NCBI GenBank assembly: GCA_017453365.1
Contig: JAFTKH010000022.1
Location: 1 to 37,984 of the forward strand
Direction of reading: 5' to 3'
From: Clostridia bacterium
GTDB taxonomy: Bacteria; Bacillota; Clostridia; Oscillospirales; CAG-272
DNA: 37,984 nt
Below the pieces are notes generated by a model, which saw nothing but the letters and a program-made list of their open reading frames with translations, searched no databases and was not told the origin of the DNA. This document shows, one piece after another, positions 24,976 through 34,059 of the stretch; the first letter of the stretch is position 1, and the number at the start of each line of letters is the position of its first letter. Position numbers and translations under genes: made by a program.

Positions 24976-25605
24976 TTATTTTTCCATTAACACCCGCGCA
25001 ACCGCCGCTATCATCTCCGCCGTTCCGTCGATGCCGAGAGTCGAGGAGTTGACCGCGAGGTCGTAGTTATCGTACTTGCCCCACTTGTTGCCCGTATAGA
25101 AGTTGTAGTACGATGCGCGGCGCTTGTCGGTCTTGTTGATTACGTCGATTATTTGGTTGGGCTTCACCTCGGGGTGCCTCTCTGCAACCCTGGCACGCCT
25201 GTGGTCGAGGTCTCCGTATATGAACAGCCGGAGCACGTTCTTCTCGTCGCGGAGCACATAGTCGGCGCATCTGCCGATAATAACGCAGCTTCCTGCCTCG
25301 GCGTACTCCTTTATCACCTCCGACTGCAAAATGAAAAGCTTGTCGTTTAAGGGCATCTTGTACCCGAAGCTCATAGTTGTGCCGAGCACGTTAGAGCCCA
25401 TAGCCAGCGTGTAAAGCAGGCTGTTCGCCGCAGACTCGTCAGCCCTCTTAAGAACTCCCTCGTCGAGCTCTCCGCGCGTCGCCGACTCCTTTATCAGCTC
25501 CTTGTCGTAGAGGGGGATGCCGAGCAGCTCGGCTAACCTCTCTCCTATCTCGCGCCCACCGCTTCCGTATTGACGCGCTATCGTTATTATAAGCTTACTT
25601 GACAT
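24976..25605 (-). CDS. cytidylate kinase-like family protein (Cytidylate_kin2)
   Basis: A 209-residue P-loop protein opening with ITIARQYGSGGREIGERLAELLGIPLYDKELI. This is the hallmark of the Cytidylate_kin2 family, whose loop GSGGREIG has Arg where canonical kinases have GKS/T. CVIIGRCADYVLRD and the C-terminal DKRRASYYNFYTG, then YDLAVNSSTLG, also match. Family members are found throughout Clostridia; the phosphate acceptor is not well established. It is a distinct paralogue from the protein at 11122. Promoter at 25639 and GAGG RBS. Confidence 0.82.
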   Translation of the reverse strand: MSSKLIITIARQYGSGGREIGERLAELLGIPLYDKELIKESATRGELDEGVLKRADESAANSLLYTLAMGSNVLGTTMSFGYKMPLNDKLFILQSEVIKEYAEAGSCVIIGRCADYVLRDEKNVLRLFIYGDLDHRRARVAERHPEVKPNQIIDVINKTDKRRASYYNFYTGNKWGKYDNYDLAVNSSTLGIDGTAEMIAAVARVLMEK

Positions 25606-25638
25606 ATTACACCTCGTTTCTCTTTATCTATTAATATT

Positions 25639-25667
25639 ATTATACCAAAAAATTCCGCTCTTGTAAA
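25639..25667 (-). promoter_or_regulatory. promoter for the Cytidylate_kin2 gene
   Basis: Leftward TTTACA, 17-bp spacer, TATAAT; 33 bp before the start. Divergent from the nnr promoter. Confidence 0.7.
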
Positions 25668-25705
25668 TATTTTTTCGTCGAATGATAAAAAAATCGTATC
25701 TCGGC

Positions 25706-25734
25706 TTGCACATATCGCCGCGATGTGGTAAAAT
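25706..25734 (+). promoter_or_regulatory. promoter for nnr
   Basis: TTGCAC, 17-bp spacer, TAAAAT; 24 bp before the start at 25759. Confidence 0.65.
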
Positions 25735-25758
25735 AAAGAACGAAAGAGAGGTCTTTAT

Positions 25759-27306
25759 ATGTATCTTGCATTATCCTCGATGATAAAGAAAATTGACGAA
25801 TATTCCAATAAAACACTCGGTATTCCGCTCCCCGACTTGATTTTACGCAGCGGCAGAGCAGTTGCCGAATGCCTTCGCTCGCACGTAAAGAGCGGTGCGA
25901 AGGTTACAATACTCGCGGGAAGCGGTAATAACGGTGGCGACGGCTACGCGCTCGCATCTCTGATAAGAGATGAGTACGACCTTACGGTCTTTGATGTCTT
26001 CGGGAAAATGCAGGAGGGCTACGCGGGACGCGTCTTTCTTGAAAAATACGCCGCCGACGGCGGAAGGATAGAGAAGCTTAACATCAGCCCCGAAACTCTC
26101 GGATTTATCCGCGACTCCGACTGTATCGTCGATGCGGTCTTCGGCACGGGCTTTGAGGGCGCTATGCCCGAGGGACTGTCCGAGCTCATAGCCTGCGTTA
26201 ACAGCTCGACCCGCGCGTATAAAATAGCAATAGACGTTCCCCTCGGGGTCAATGCCGACGACGGAAGCATCTCCGAGGCCTATGCCTGCTCGGTAGATAC
26301 CACTGTCGCACTCTCGTTTGTTAAGCCGGGTCTCGTGTCATATCCCGCCCGTTCCTTTGTTGGCAGGATAGTATACGACGATATAGGGCTTCCTATAGAT
26401 AAGCTGAAGAGCGAGTTTTCCTTTAGATTTGAGCTTGTAGATAAGAAGCTCGCCGCCTCTTTTTTGCCCCGTCGAGACGAGAATGGCAGTAAGGGCTCTT
26501 TCGGTAAGCTCCTCATCGTGTGCGGCTCGGAGCGCTATCGCGGAGCGGCACACCTCGCCGTCGAGGCAGCACTTCGCGGCGGTGTCGGCTATGTCACCTA
26601 CGTCGGGCCCGCATCTCTTTCAGAGGAGCTCCGCGCGAAATTTCCCGAGGTAATATATCACTCGTTTGACTCTCTTGATATCACTGCCGCCGATGTGGAG
26701 AAAATAGCAGCGCTTTCGTCATCGCATACCGCAACACTGGTCGGCTCGGGCTCCTCTGTTACCGATGGGCTCTCGATGCTGGTGAGAAGGCTTATTGCGG
26801 AGGAGGGCTCGCCCCTTATTCTTGATGCCGATGCGATAAATTCTCTTGCCGAAAATAAGGAGCAGTCCTGCGAGCTTCTTTCCCACTCGCCGAGAACAGT
26901 CGTGCTGACACCTCACCCCCTCGAATTTTCACGGCTCTTCGGCTCTCCCGTAGCGTCGGTACAGTCGAGGAGAATTGAAACCGCCTTAGATTTCGCGAGG
27001 CGTACGGGAACCGTCCTCGTCCTTAAAGGAGCGGGAACAATTGTCACCGACGGCGATAAGGTCTATATAAACTCTACAGGCTCGTCCGCTCTTTCGAAGG
27101 CGGGCAGCGGAGACGTGCTGGCAGGCTTCTTGGCCGCACAGGTTGCTAGCTCGGGCTGTGTGCTCACAGCTGCGGCACTGTCCGTATATTATCACGGCGA
27201 GGCAGCAGATATACTCGCAGACGAGCTCTCCGTATTCGGCGTTACTCCGTCTGACCTTCCCCGCGAAATAGCGCGCAGAATAGCGAAGAGCACTGCACTT
27301 GACTGA
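25759..27306 (+). CDS. nnr: bifunctional NAD(P)H-hydrate epimerase / ADP-dependent dehydratase
   Basis: A 515-residue metabolite-repair enzyme for hydrated NAD(P)H. Residues 1 to about 215 are the epimerase (YjeF_N): GSGNNGGDGYALA (near 55), IVDAVFGTGFEG and IAIDVPLGVNADDG. Residues about 225-515 are the ribokinase-like dehydratase: SKGSFGKLLIVCGSERYRGAAHLA, VLTPHPLEFSRLFG, VLKGAGTIV and the anion-hole loop ALSKAGSGDVLAGFLA (the last part usually reads G..GSGDVLaGii). RBS AGAGAGG. Length is normal for the fused form. A short 9-bp hairpin at 27362-27393 may help terminate it. Confidence 0.94.
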   Translation: MYLALSSMIKKIDEYSNKTLGIPLPDLILRSGRAVAECLRSHVKSGAKVTILAGSGNNGGDGYALASLIRDEYDLTVFDVFGKMQEGYAGRVFLEKYAADGGRIEKLNISPETLGFIRDSDCIVDAVFGTGFEGAMPEGLSELIACVNSSTRAYKIAIDVPLGVNADDGSISEAYACSVDTTVALSFVKPGLVSYPARSFVGRIVYDDIGLPIDKLKSEFSFRFELVDKKLAASFLPRRDENGSKGSFGKLLIVCGSERYRGAAHLAVEAALRGGVGYVTYVGPASLSEELRAKFPEVIYHSFDSLDITAADVEKIAALSSSHTATLVGSGSSVTDGLSMLVRRLIAEEGSPLILDADAINSLAENKEQSCELLSHSPRTVVLTPHPLEFSRLFGSPVASVQSRRIETALDFARRTGTVLVLKGAGTIVTDGDKVYINSTGSSALSKAGSGDVLAGFLAAQVASSGCVLTAAALSVYYHGEAADILADELSVFGVTPSDLPREIARRIAKSTALD

Positions 27307-27414
27307 ACAACCGCGAAAAACGGCCGAAAATGCAACAAAACAAACAATAATGAATAAAACACGTATAAAAAATTGCAAATTATCTTTTATACGCCATTCA
27401 TTTTTTACTAAATT

Positions 27415-27465
27415 AAAAAGGAGTATGCGTGTTCTATGTTAAGGATAACACGCATACTCCTTTTT
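27415..27465. terminator. strong bidirectional terminator
   Basis: GGAGTATGCGTGTT (27420-27433) pairs perfectly with AACACGCATACTCC (27447-27460), with A5 before and T5 after. It sits just beyond the SLH gene stop (27468) and downstream of nnr. Confidence 0.8.
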
Positions 27466-27467
27466 GT

Positions 27468-28739
27468 TTATACGCTCATAAGCCTGTAGAGATATTCAGC
27501 GGCTTCTGCCTTCGTTACTCCCGCGGAGTAATCCGTCCCCTCTCCGCCGGCATCGAATATACCGAGCGTAACCATAGCGCCGATGCTTGCCCTGGCAAAA
27601 ATCGGTACGCTCGACTCCTCGAGATAGCTCGACTCCTCGTCGCCCTCCTTAACACCGACTATCCGTGACATAATCATAGCCGCTTCATACTTTGTTATGG
27701 TACGGTTTGGCTCAAAAACAAGCCCCTGTTCTGTCCACTCACCGTCCACGATTCCCATTCTCTGGGCCTTCGCAACGTATGGAGTGAGAGAAACGGGAAT
27801 ATCTGCGTTGTCGTCGAAGAAGCTAGATGATGTGGACGTATCACCCTTGATACCGCACGCCTTCATAGCCATAGCTACAAATTCTGCCTTCGTTACACTC
27901 TCATCAGGGCTGAAATAAAGGTCGTCACCAACCGTCTTCGAGCTCATAATCCCCATAGCCGTAATAGCGACGGCCGCATTATACTCGGAGCGCTCCTTCA
28001 TATCAACGAATACCTCGCTTGACATTCTCTCGATAACGCGAATGCCTACCGTCATAACCTCGGAATAGTTTCCGTACTCGTCGCGCGCTACGTAGCTGAA
28101 CTTGTCGTATCCCGTGAAATCCGCCTCGGGAGTGTACTTATACGTCCCGACTGCCGCGTCTGTAAGGCGAATGCTGCCGTTTTTCGGATATCCGACTATA
28201 ATGAATTGAAGCGTGTCTCCCTCAGGGTCCGTGGCCTCCATTTTTCCGAAAAGAGGTATTTCGGACTGCGTCGAGAGCGAGAGCGAGGTTTCCTTCGCAT
28301 CGGGGACCCCGGGCGCGTAGTTAATCTTGTCGATAAATTTCATCTGACACACGGTTTCCGTACCGCTTCCCTCGGAAATAGTAAAGCTGAAGGACGCCTC
28401 CGTCACCTCCGTGCTCGCAGGGACGAATACTAAAGCCGCGACGTTGCGCCGCTTTATCTCCTGTCCCTCCTTCACACGCCTTCCCGCGAGAAGAAGAGTT
28501 CCCTCTGTGCTGGAGGGGAGCTTCGTCACCGTAATGCTCTTAAAGTCTGTTATAGCGAATGCCGACTTGAAATCCCCGTCGGTAAAGCAGAGCTTCTGCC
28601 CGAGAAGCCCCGTTTTTATCATAGTGACTCCCTCGGCTATTACCTCGACACCCGAGCCGAAGGCAGCCGATGCTGCAACGGAGAAGACAGAGCCTGCGAG
28701 TAGCACCGCCAAAAGAAAAATACATAAGACCTTTTTCAT
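27468..28739 (-). CDS. secreted S-layer-homology (SLH) domain protein with an Ig/cadherin-like domain
   Basis: The 423-residue precursor has a signal peptide (MKKVLCIFLLAVLLAGSVFS, cleavage near ASA-A). Residues about 30-150 are a beta-rich region. A cadherin-like/Ig repeat follows (about 160-260, ATDPEGDTLQFIIVGYPKNG, then DFTGYDKFSYVARDEYGNYS). Three SLH repeats end the protein (about 268-423), with FSPDESVTKAEFVAMAMKA, FEPNRTITKYEAAMIMSRI and YSAGVTKAEAAEYLYRL. SLH domains bind pyruvylated wall polymers, so it is a surface protein. ATG 28739 is chosen for the AAAGGAGTG RBS and the signal peptide. No membrane anchor. Confidence 0.88.
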   Translation of the reverse strand: MKKVLCIFLLAVLLAGSVFSVAASAAFGSGVEVIAEGVTMIKTGLLGQKLCFTDGDFKSAFAITDFKSITVTKLPSSTEGTLLLAGRRVKEGQEIKRRNVAALVFVPASTEVTEASFSFTISEGSGTETVCQMKFIDKINYAPGVPDAKETSLSLSTQSEIPLFGKMEATDPEGDTLQFIIVGYPKNGSIRLTDAAVGTYKYTPEADFTGYDKFSYVARDEYGNYSEVMTVGIRVIERMSSEVFVDMKERSEYNAAVAITAMGIMSSKTVGDDLYFSPDESVTKAEFVAMAMKACGIKGDTSTSSSFFDDNADIPVSLTPYVAKAQRMGIVDGEWTEQGLVFEPNRTITKYEAAMIMSRIVGVKEGDEESSYLEESSVPIFARASIGAMVTLGIFDAGGEGTDYSAGVTKAEAAEYLYRLMSV

Positions 28740-28849
28740 AATTTTCACTCCTTTTCCAAAGCTTATACGTCTATTCTTTTCAGGCTGCCCCACGTTTATG
28801 CGAGCGCCGAAAAAAAATTCGAGTTTTTTTAAATGTTTGACAATAAGAT

Positions 28850-28877
28850 TGACTTTGTCTTTTCTTCGATGTATAAT
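28850..28877 (+). promoter_or_regulatory. promoter for the HPr-kinase-like operon
   Basis: TTGACT, 16-bp spacer, TATAAT; 28 bp before the start at 28906. Confidence 0.6.
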
Positions 28878-28905
28878 TAAAACAAAAGATTTTGGGAGGT
28901 GCGGT

Positions 28906-29628
28906 ATGATTACCCTAAAGCTTGCCGATATATCCGTCGGGATCGATAATAAATACCCTTTTATGGAAGCTCTTGCTAAAGATTTTCTTACCGAAGAAGC
29001 TCCCGATATTACCCTCCTTGTTACAGATGATGAAATAGAGCGCGAGCGCGGCAGCGCGAAAGAGAGCAGGGAGTATCTTGAAAGCATCGCTATCTATAGA
29101 AAGCTCGCTGAAAGGCTTCCGGAATACGATGCATTCGTATTTCACGCCGCGACGCTGAATTTCTCGGGTGATGCCCTCGCCTTTACTGCGAAAAGCGGTG
29201 TAGGGAAAACCACTCATACGCGCCTTTGGATAGACACGTTAGGCAAGGAGAGAGTACATTACCTCAACGGTGATAAGCCCATTATACGCTTCGTCGGTGA
29301 CTTGCCCTACGTCTTCGGTACACCCTATAGAGGGAAGGAGGGCTACGGTAGAAACGAGTGCGCTCCTCTACGTGCCATAACCTTTGTCGAGCGCGGTGAC
29401 ACAAATACGGCCGAGCTCCTCTCGCGTGATGATGCCGTTATGCGCCTCGCAGGGCAGGTCTATATGCCACGCTCGCCAATAGCTGCTGTGAAGACTCTCT
29501 GCCTTATAGATAAGCTCGTTTCCTCGGTTCAGCTCGTCCTTTTGCACTGCACACCCGATAAGGGGGCGGTAGAGGCGGCATACCGTGCGATATATCCCGA
29601 CGGTGAGCCCGTAAGCTATGACGGATAA
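28906..29628 (+). CDS. HPr kinase/PEPCK-like P-loop protein
   Basis: The 240-residue protein has a Walker A loop, FTAKSGVGKTTHTRLW (near 96-108), followed by NGDKPIIR and GTPYRGKEGYGRNECAPLRAI, the arrangement of HPr-kinase-fold proteins. True HprK/P also has a distinct N-terminal domain and a K3-loop signature that are not seen here. Such stand-alone proteins occur widely in Clostridia and near peptide-modification or transport genes; their substrates are mostly unknown. The start at 28906 follows GGGAGGTGCGGT. It overlaps the next gene by 11 nt and heads a three-gene operon ending with a MATE exporter. Confidence 0.7.
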   Translation: MITLKLADISVGIDNKYPFMEALAKDFLTEEAPDITLLVTDDEIERERGSAKESREYLESIAIYRKLAERLPEYDAFVFHAATLNFSGDALAFTAKSGVGKTTHTRLWIDTLGKERVHYLNGDKPIIRFVGDLPYVFGTPYRGKEGYGRNECAPLRAITFVERGDTNTAELLSRDDAVMRLAGQVYMPRSPIAAVKTLCLIDKLVSSVQLVLLHCTPDKGAVEAAYRAIYPDGEPVSYDG

Positions 29629-30355
29629 CGAACGCTTCCTTTCGGCTTGGCGGCGCGTAGCGCTGGAAGAGGAGCTGTCCTCGGGTATAGGCACTCTCGC
29701 CGAGCGCTCTATGCATAAGCTTCTTAAGCTCTATTATGAGCCGCAGGAGAAATACCACGAGGTGGAATTTCTCGGCTCTGTGGCTGATATAATGCGCGAC
29801 GGCAGAATAACCGAGATACAGACGGGGGCACTGTCCGCTCTTTCGCGTAAGCTCGAGCGATTTCTTCCCGTTTGCCCCGTGACCGTTGTCCACCCGATAA
29901 TTGAAGGGAAGACTCTATGTACAGTATCGAAGGACGGTAGGGTAACGAGACGTAAGAGCCCCGCGCGAGGAAATATATATTCGGTGGCCTTCGAGCTTTA
30001 TAAGCTTCGAGGGTTGCTTTTGTCGAATAATCTTACAGTGAAGCTCGTATTCCTTGACTGCGACGAATACAGACGGCAGGGAACGGGTCGCCGTCGCGGT
30101 GAGAAGCTGAATACCGTGCCTCGCAGTATAAACTCGGAGCTTGTGTTGAGGGAGAAATGTGACTACCTCGCATTTTTGCCCGATGGGTTGCCGCGGGAGT
30201 TCACGGCTGACGTATTTTTGCGCGCGGTGAAGAGCCGCTCGCGGTATGATTACTATGCGCTTCGCCTGCTTGTTTATCTCGGGATATTATCTAGAGAGAA
30301 GAGCGAAGGGCGCGCATATATTTACAAACGGATTGACACGCCACAGGAGATGTAA
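29618..30355 (+). CDS. conserved hypothetical protein, possible PD-(D/E)XK nuclease fold plus winged helix
   Basis: The 245-residue protein is not from a family I can name. Residues 25-75 read AERSMHKLLKLYY, then HEVEFLGSVADIMRDGRITEIQT. The spacing of an early Glu on a helix, an Asp on a strand (VADI) and ExQ on the next strand (EIQ) matches the PD-(D/E)XK nuclease core. The C-terminus, YDYYALRLLVYLGIL then YIYKRI, looks like a winged helix. Its fold assignment is inference only. It overlaps the upstream HPr-kinase-like gene by 11 nt and is 4 nt from the MATE gene, so the three are co-expressed. Confidence 0.6.
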   Translation: MTDNERFLSAWRRVALEEELSSGIGTLAERSMHKLLKLYYEPQEKYHEVEFLGSVADIMRDGRITEIQTGALSALSRKLERFLPVCPVTVVHPIIEGKTLCTVSKDGRVTRRKSPARGNIYSVAFELYKLRGLLLSNNLTVKLVFLDCDEYRRQGTGRRRGEKLNTVPRSINSELVLREKCDYLAFLPDGLPREFTADVFLRAVKSRSRYDYYALRLLVYLGILSREKSEGRAYIYKRIDTPQEM

Positions 30356-30359
30356 ATAA

Positions 30360-31748
30360 ATGTTGTCGGTAAAAAAGAGACGCGGACTTGATATTGATAT
30401 GACGGAGGGGAATATATTCCGCCACCTTTTGATATTTTCTCTTCCACTTCTTGCAGGTAACTTTTTTCAGCTCCTTTATAACACTGTTGACACAATAATT
30501 GTCGGTCAGTACGTGTCCGATGCCGCCTTCTCGGCAGTTGGCTCGCTAAGCTCGACGACCAACCTTATGATAAGCTTCTTTATGGGTCTTTCGAGCGGTG
30601 CGAGCGTCGTTATTTCGAAGGCGTTTGGCTCGGGGGATGTAAATAAAGTAAAACGCGCTGTCTCAACCTGCCTTATTATGACCTTTATTTTAGCGGCAAT
30701 AATGACACCCGTCGGACAGCTTCTCGTCGAGCCGCTTCTCTCGATACTCGATATGCCCGCAGACGAGAAGGTTGAAGCCCGTAAGTATCTCGTAATATGG
30801 CTGTGGGGTATTTCGGGACTTATGGTCTATAATATGGGCGCTGCGATAATGCGTGCCGTCGGTGATTCGACGAAGCCCTTTATTATGCTTGTGTTCTCCA
30901 CCGTCTTGAATGCCGTTCTTGATATTTGGTTCGTTCGCGGCTTCGGTATGGGAGTTGAGGGCGTTGCAATAGCAACCATAGTTTCACAGTGGATTTCAGC
31001 GGTTCTCGTTTTGATACTGCTGCTCACAACGAGCTCCGTCGTGAAAATCGATTTAAAGTATTTTAAATTCGATAAGGATATCTTAAAAACCATCGTAGTC
31101 ATAGGTCTGCCTATGGCATTGCGCTTGGGCATTACCTCGTTTTCGAACATATTCGTGCAGAGCTACATTAATGAGTTCGGCGGAGCCGCTATGGGCGGCT
31201 GGACCGCATATTCGAAGATTGATATGATAGTTCTCCTGCCTATGCAGTCGCTCTCTATAGCCTCTACGACCTTCGTCGGACAGAATCTCGGGCAGAATAA
31301 GGTGAAGCGCGCCGAGCGCGGCGCGGACATCGCGCTTTTGATGTCGCTTGTTTCTACAGCTTTCCTTATAATACCGATTGTAATATTCCCGGAATTCTTC
31401 GTATCAATGTTCAATGCTAATCCCGATATAATCGAGTATGGCTCGCTATTCCTGCGTCTGCTCACTCCCTTCTACCTTGTGTGGTGCGTAAACCAGATAT
31501 ACTCGGGAGCCTTGAACGGCTCCGGAAATACAGTAGTTCCAATGATAATTATGCTCTCGTCCTTCGTCGCCTTCAGACAGGTATATCTCTACGTTGTCGC
31601 GAACTATATAGATAACTCTCCGATACCGATAAGTCTATGCTATCCTATCGGCTGGACTATAGCCGCAATCGCAACTCTTATCTATTATAAGCTCTGCGGT
31701 CTGACGCCCAAAGAAAGGATAGAAAAAGAAGAGGCTGGCTCAAGTTGA
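30360..31748 (+). CDS. MATE family efflux transporter
   Basis: A 462-residue, 12-span membrane protein. It opens DMTEGNIFRHLLIFSLPLLAGNFFQLLYNTVDTIIVG, the standard MATE beginning (GnI.+.ll.fslPl.lg.l.q.lYn.vD.iivG). Further features are GLSSGASVVISKAFGSGD, MGAAIMRAVGDSTKP and the second-half FVGQNLGQNKVKRAERG. MATE proteins export cationic drugs or metabolites with sodium or protons. RBS ACAGGAGATG overlaps the end of the previous gene. The stop codon lies inside the loop of its terminator. Confidence 0.93.
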   Translation: MLSVKKRRGLDIDMTEGNIFRHLLIFSLPLLAGNFFQLLYNTVDTIIVGQYVSDAAFSAVGSLSSTTNLMISFFMGLSSGASVVISKAFGSGDVNKVKRAVSTCLIMTFILAAIMTPVGQLLVEPLLSILDMPADEKVEARKYLVIWLWGISGLMVYNMGAAIMRAVGDSTKPFIMLVFSTVLNAVLDIWFVRGFGMGVEGVAIATIVSQWISAVLVLILLLTTSSVVKIDLKYFKFDKDILKTIVVIGLPMALRLGITSFSNIFVQSYINEFGGAAMGGWTAYSKIDMIVLLPMQSLSIASTTFVGQNLGQNKVKRAERGADIALLMSLVSTAFLIIPIVIFPEFFVSMFNANPDIIEYGSLFLRLLTPFYLVWCVNQIYSGALNGSGNTVVPMIIMLSSFVAFRQVYLYVVANYIDNSPIPISLCYPIGWTIAAIATLIYYKLCGLTPKERIEKEEAGSS

Positions 31749-31770
31749 AAAAACTGAGCCGGCCTCTTTT
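31731..31770 (+). terminator. intrinsic terminator overlapping the MATE stop codon
   Basis: GAGGCTGGCTCA (31731-31742) pairs with TGAGCCGGCCTC (31755-31766, one G-T), then TTTT. Related in sequence to the hairpin at 2950-2987. Confidence 0.8.
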
Positions 31771-31811
31771 ACTTTTTGCGGTATTAACTCATTCAGAAAA
31801 ATAAAGCTTTT

Positions 31812-32663
31812 TTATTTGTCCTCCGCTGTTTTCGCCTGTGCTAAAATGCGCCACCCACACCGCAGCTGATATTTAAGCGGTGTCTCCCCTACGTATGATG
31901 AGAATACCTTTATAAGGTAGCTCGGGGTAGAGAAGCCGGACTCCTTCGCAGTCCGGGATACCGAGTACCCGAGCTGTAAGAGCTCCTTCGCACGCTCGAC
32001 GCGCGCGAGTGTGACGTATTCTCCTACCGTCATATTGCAGTATGCCTTGATGTCGTAGTTGAGCTTACCGCGACTGACGAAGAAGTGTGCCGCGATATCT
32101 GCCGCCGTGAGTCTCTCACCGCACATCTTTCGAATATAATCGGTAACCCTCTGTATGTAGCTCTCGGGCGCAAGCCCCTCCGTGCTCTCGGCTTTACTGC
32201 ACAGGAGAAGCAGGGAGCGAAGCAGAGAGGTTGCGAGGGGAGTCCCTCTGTCACGCGAGCCCTCGCCCACCGTGCGGTGAAGGATTTTCGCCACCGCGAT
32301 AATATTCTCGAAGCTCTCGTCTGCAACACTTCTCGCAGAGAAGCTCCCTATGTAATCGGATATCTCATCACACTCCGCACCGAGCACCGTCTCAGGATAG
32401 AAGCGCAGCTTGTATCTCTCATATAAGACCTCACCCGAGGTGAAGGGATTATGTATCAGACCCTCGGGATAGAAGATGATGCTCCTGCCGTAAACCTTCA
32501 CCGTCGTACCGAGCGCGGTTAAGGTAACCTCACCCGAGCGTATTATTAACAGCTCGCATCAGGGGTGCCTGTGCAGCTTGTTGGTGTTTTCGGGACTTAC
32601 GTGATGCTTCCCGTAGGATATCTCGATTTCCCCGGGGATTGGATAGTCTTCTTTTAGAAACAT
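31812..32663 (-). pseudogene. AraC-family regulator with an in-frame TGA at codon 35
   Basis: The frame from ATG 32663 to 31812 encodes a normal 283-residue AraC regulator apart from one TGA (32559-32561). N-terminal cupin: KLHRHP-stop-CELLIIRSGEVTL. C-terminal double HTH: LTAADIAAHFFVSRGKLNYDIKAY and VSRTAKESGFSTPSYLIKVFSSYVGETPLKYQ. Everything around the stop is conserved AraC sequence, so it is a recent nonsense change, a sequencing error or, less likely, recoding. A GTG at 32501 could yield a shortened protein lacking the first about 55 residues. It is divergent from an MFS transporter and probably was its regulator. Confidence 0.75.
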
Positions 32664-32768
32664 AGTATACCTGTTTGAACAATTTTGCTATTTTTGAGCG
32701 ATTTTAGCTTGTATTTTCACTGAAAGTATTATAATATATTAATACTTAAAAGTCAAGAGGTAGAAAAA

Positions 32769-34031
32769 ATGGAAAAGCAAAGAAGAGCACTCCCCGATTA
32801 CAAGTGGATAATAATAACCGTATGCGCGCTTATGGTTATGACGGTGCTCGGCTTCTGCTCCTCGGCGAACAGCATATACATAAGGCCCATAACCGAGGCA
32901 CTCGGCATAACGAGAGCGTCATATTCTGTCACTTCGAGCGTGCGATACGTCACGACGGCAGTCGTGAACCTTTTCTTCGGCGTGCTTATTTACCGCCTCG
33001 GTGCGAAGCTGCTTATAATGCTCGGCTTCTCGTCACTTGTGATATCTACCCTCATATATTCCCTCGCGGATAGCATACCCGTCTTCTGTGTAGGCAGCGT
33101 CTTCCTCGGTCTCGGACTTTCCTTTACCACCACTACTATGGTCGGAGCCGTCGTGAACAGATGGTGGGGCGAGAAGAAGGGAACTGTAATGGGCTTCATC
33201 TTAGCCTCGAACGGTATCGGTGCGGCTGTAGCCAGAGTGATACTCACTCCGATAATTCAGTCGGATACCTTCGGCTACAGGAATGCCTACCGTCTCGTCT
33301 CAGTTATCCTCTCGGCTGTTGCGGTTATGATGCTCATCCTCTTCCGTAACGACCCGAAGGGGCAGCCCCGTGTGAAAATAGAGAGGAAGCGCCGCATAGC
33401 TACCGAGGCTGACAGAGCCGCCTTTAGGAAGCCGTATTTTTACGTTGCCCTCGTCTGTGTATTTCTGACGGGTCTTACGCTGCAGGGTGTTTCGGGCATC
33501 GCTGACCCTCTCCTTATAGATAACGGGCTCGACTCAGCATTCGTCACCGCTGTTATGAGCGTCCACTCAATAGCACTCTCGGGCGCGAAGCTCTCGACAG
33601 GCTTCATATACGACAGGTTCGGCGTGCGCACCGCATCCGTTGTCTGCTACGTAGCCGCCATCGTCGCTATGCTCTCGCTAGCCTACTCGGGTGCGGGAGT
33701 GCTCGGTCAGACTCTCGCAGTTATCTATGCCGTCATCTCGTCTGTGGCGCTTCCTCTCGAAACAGTAATGCTGCCCATATTCGCGCGCGAGCTCTTCGGC
33801 GAGCATAGCTTCAACTCCGCTCTCGGTATCTTCGCATCGGTCAATACCGCAGGCTACGCCGTCGGCGGTCCGCTCGCGAACCTCATATTCGACGTCTTCG
33901 GTACATATAATCCCTGGATATTCGCGAGCATTATTATAATTGTCGCAGTCTCTGTTGCGATGCACGTCATCATCACCGTAGCGAAGCGCGACGCCGCGAC
34001 TAAAGAGACAGAGCCATACGGTACAGTTTGA
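32769..34031 (+). CDS. MFS transporter (oxalate/formate antiporter-like group)
   Basis: The 420-residue protein has 12 predicted membrane segments. Residues 1-30 are a short cytoplasmic start and the first span. The loop between spans 2 and 3 reads GVLIYRLGAKLLIMLG, a variant of the MFS GxxxDRxGRR motif. The second-half copy is STGFIYDRFGVRTAS. MVGAVVNRWWGEKKGTVMGF is typical of the OFA-like MFS group (NRWW..krG...G). The substrate is unknown, probably a small acid or nucleoside. RBS AGAGGT. TATAAT at 32730-32735 lies upstream, with no clear -35. Divergent from the interrupted AraC gene, 105 bp apart. Confidence 0.88.
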   Translation: MEKQRRALPDYKWIIITVCALMVMTVLGFCSSANSIYIRPITEALGITRASYSVTSSVRYVTTAVVNLFFGVLIYRLGAKLLIMLGFSSLVISTLIYSLADSIPVFCVGSVFLGLGLSFTTTTMVGAVVNRWWGEKKGTVMGFILASNGIGAAVARVILTPIIQSDTFGYRNAYRLVSVILSAVAVMMLILFRNDPKGQPRVKIERKRRIATEADRAAFRKPYFYVALVCVFLTGLTLQGVSGIADPLLIDNGLDSAFVTAVMSVHSIALSGAKLSTGFIYDRFGVRTASVVCYVAAIVAMLSLAYSGAGVLGQTLAVIYAVISSVALPLETVMLPIFARELFGEHSFNSALGIFASVNTAGYAVGGPLANLIFDVFGTYNPWIFASIIIIVAVSVAMHVIITVAKRDAATKETEPYGTV

Positions 34032-34059
34032 TTTGTTACATTTTTTACATCATATAAAG

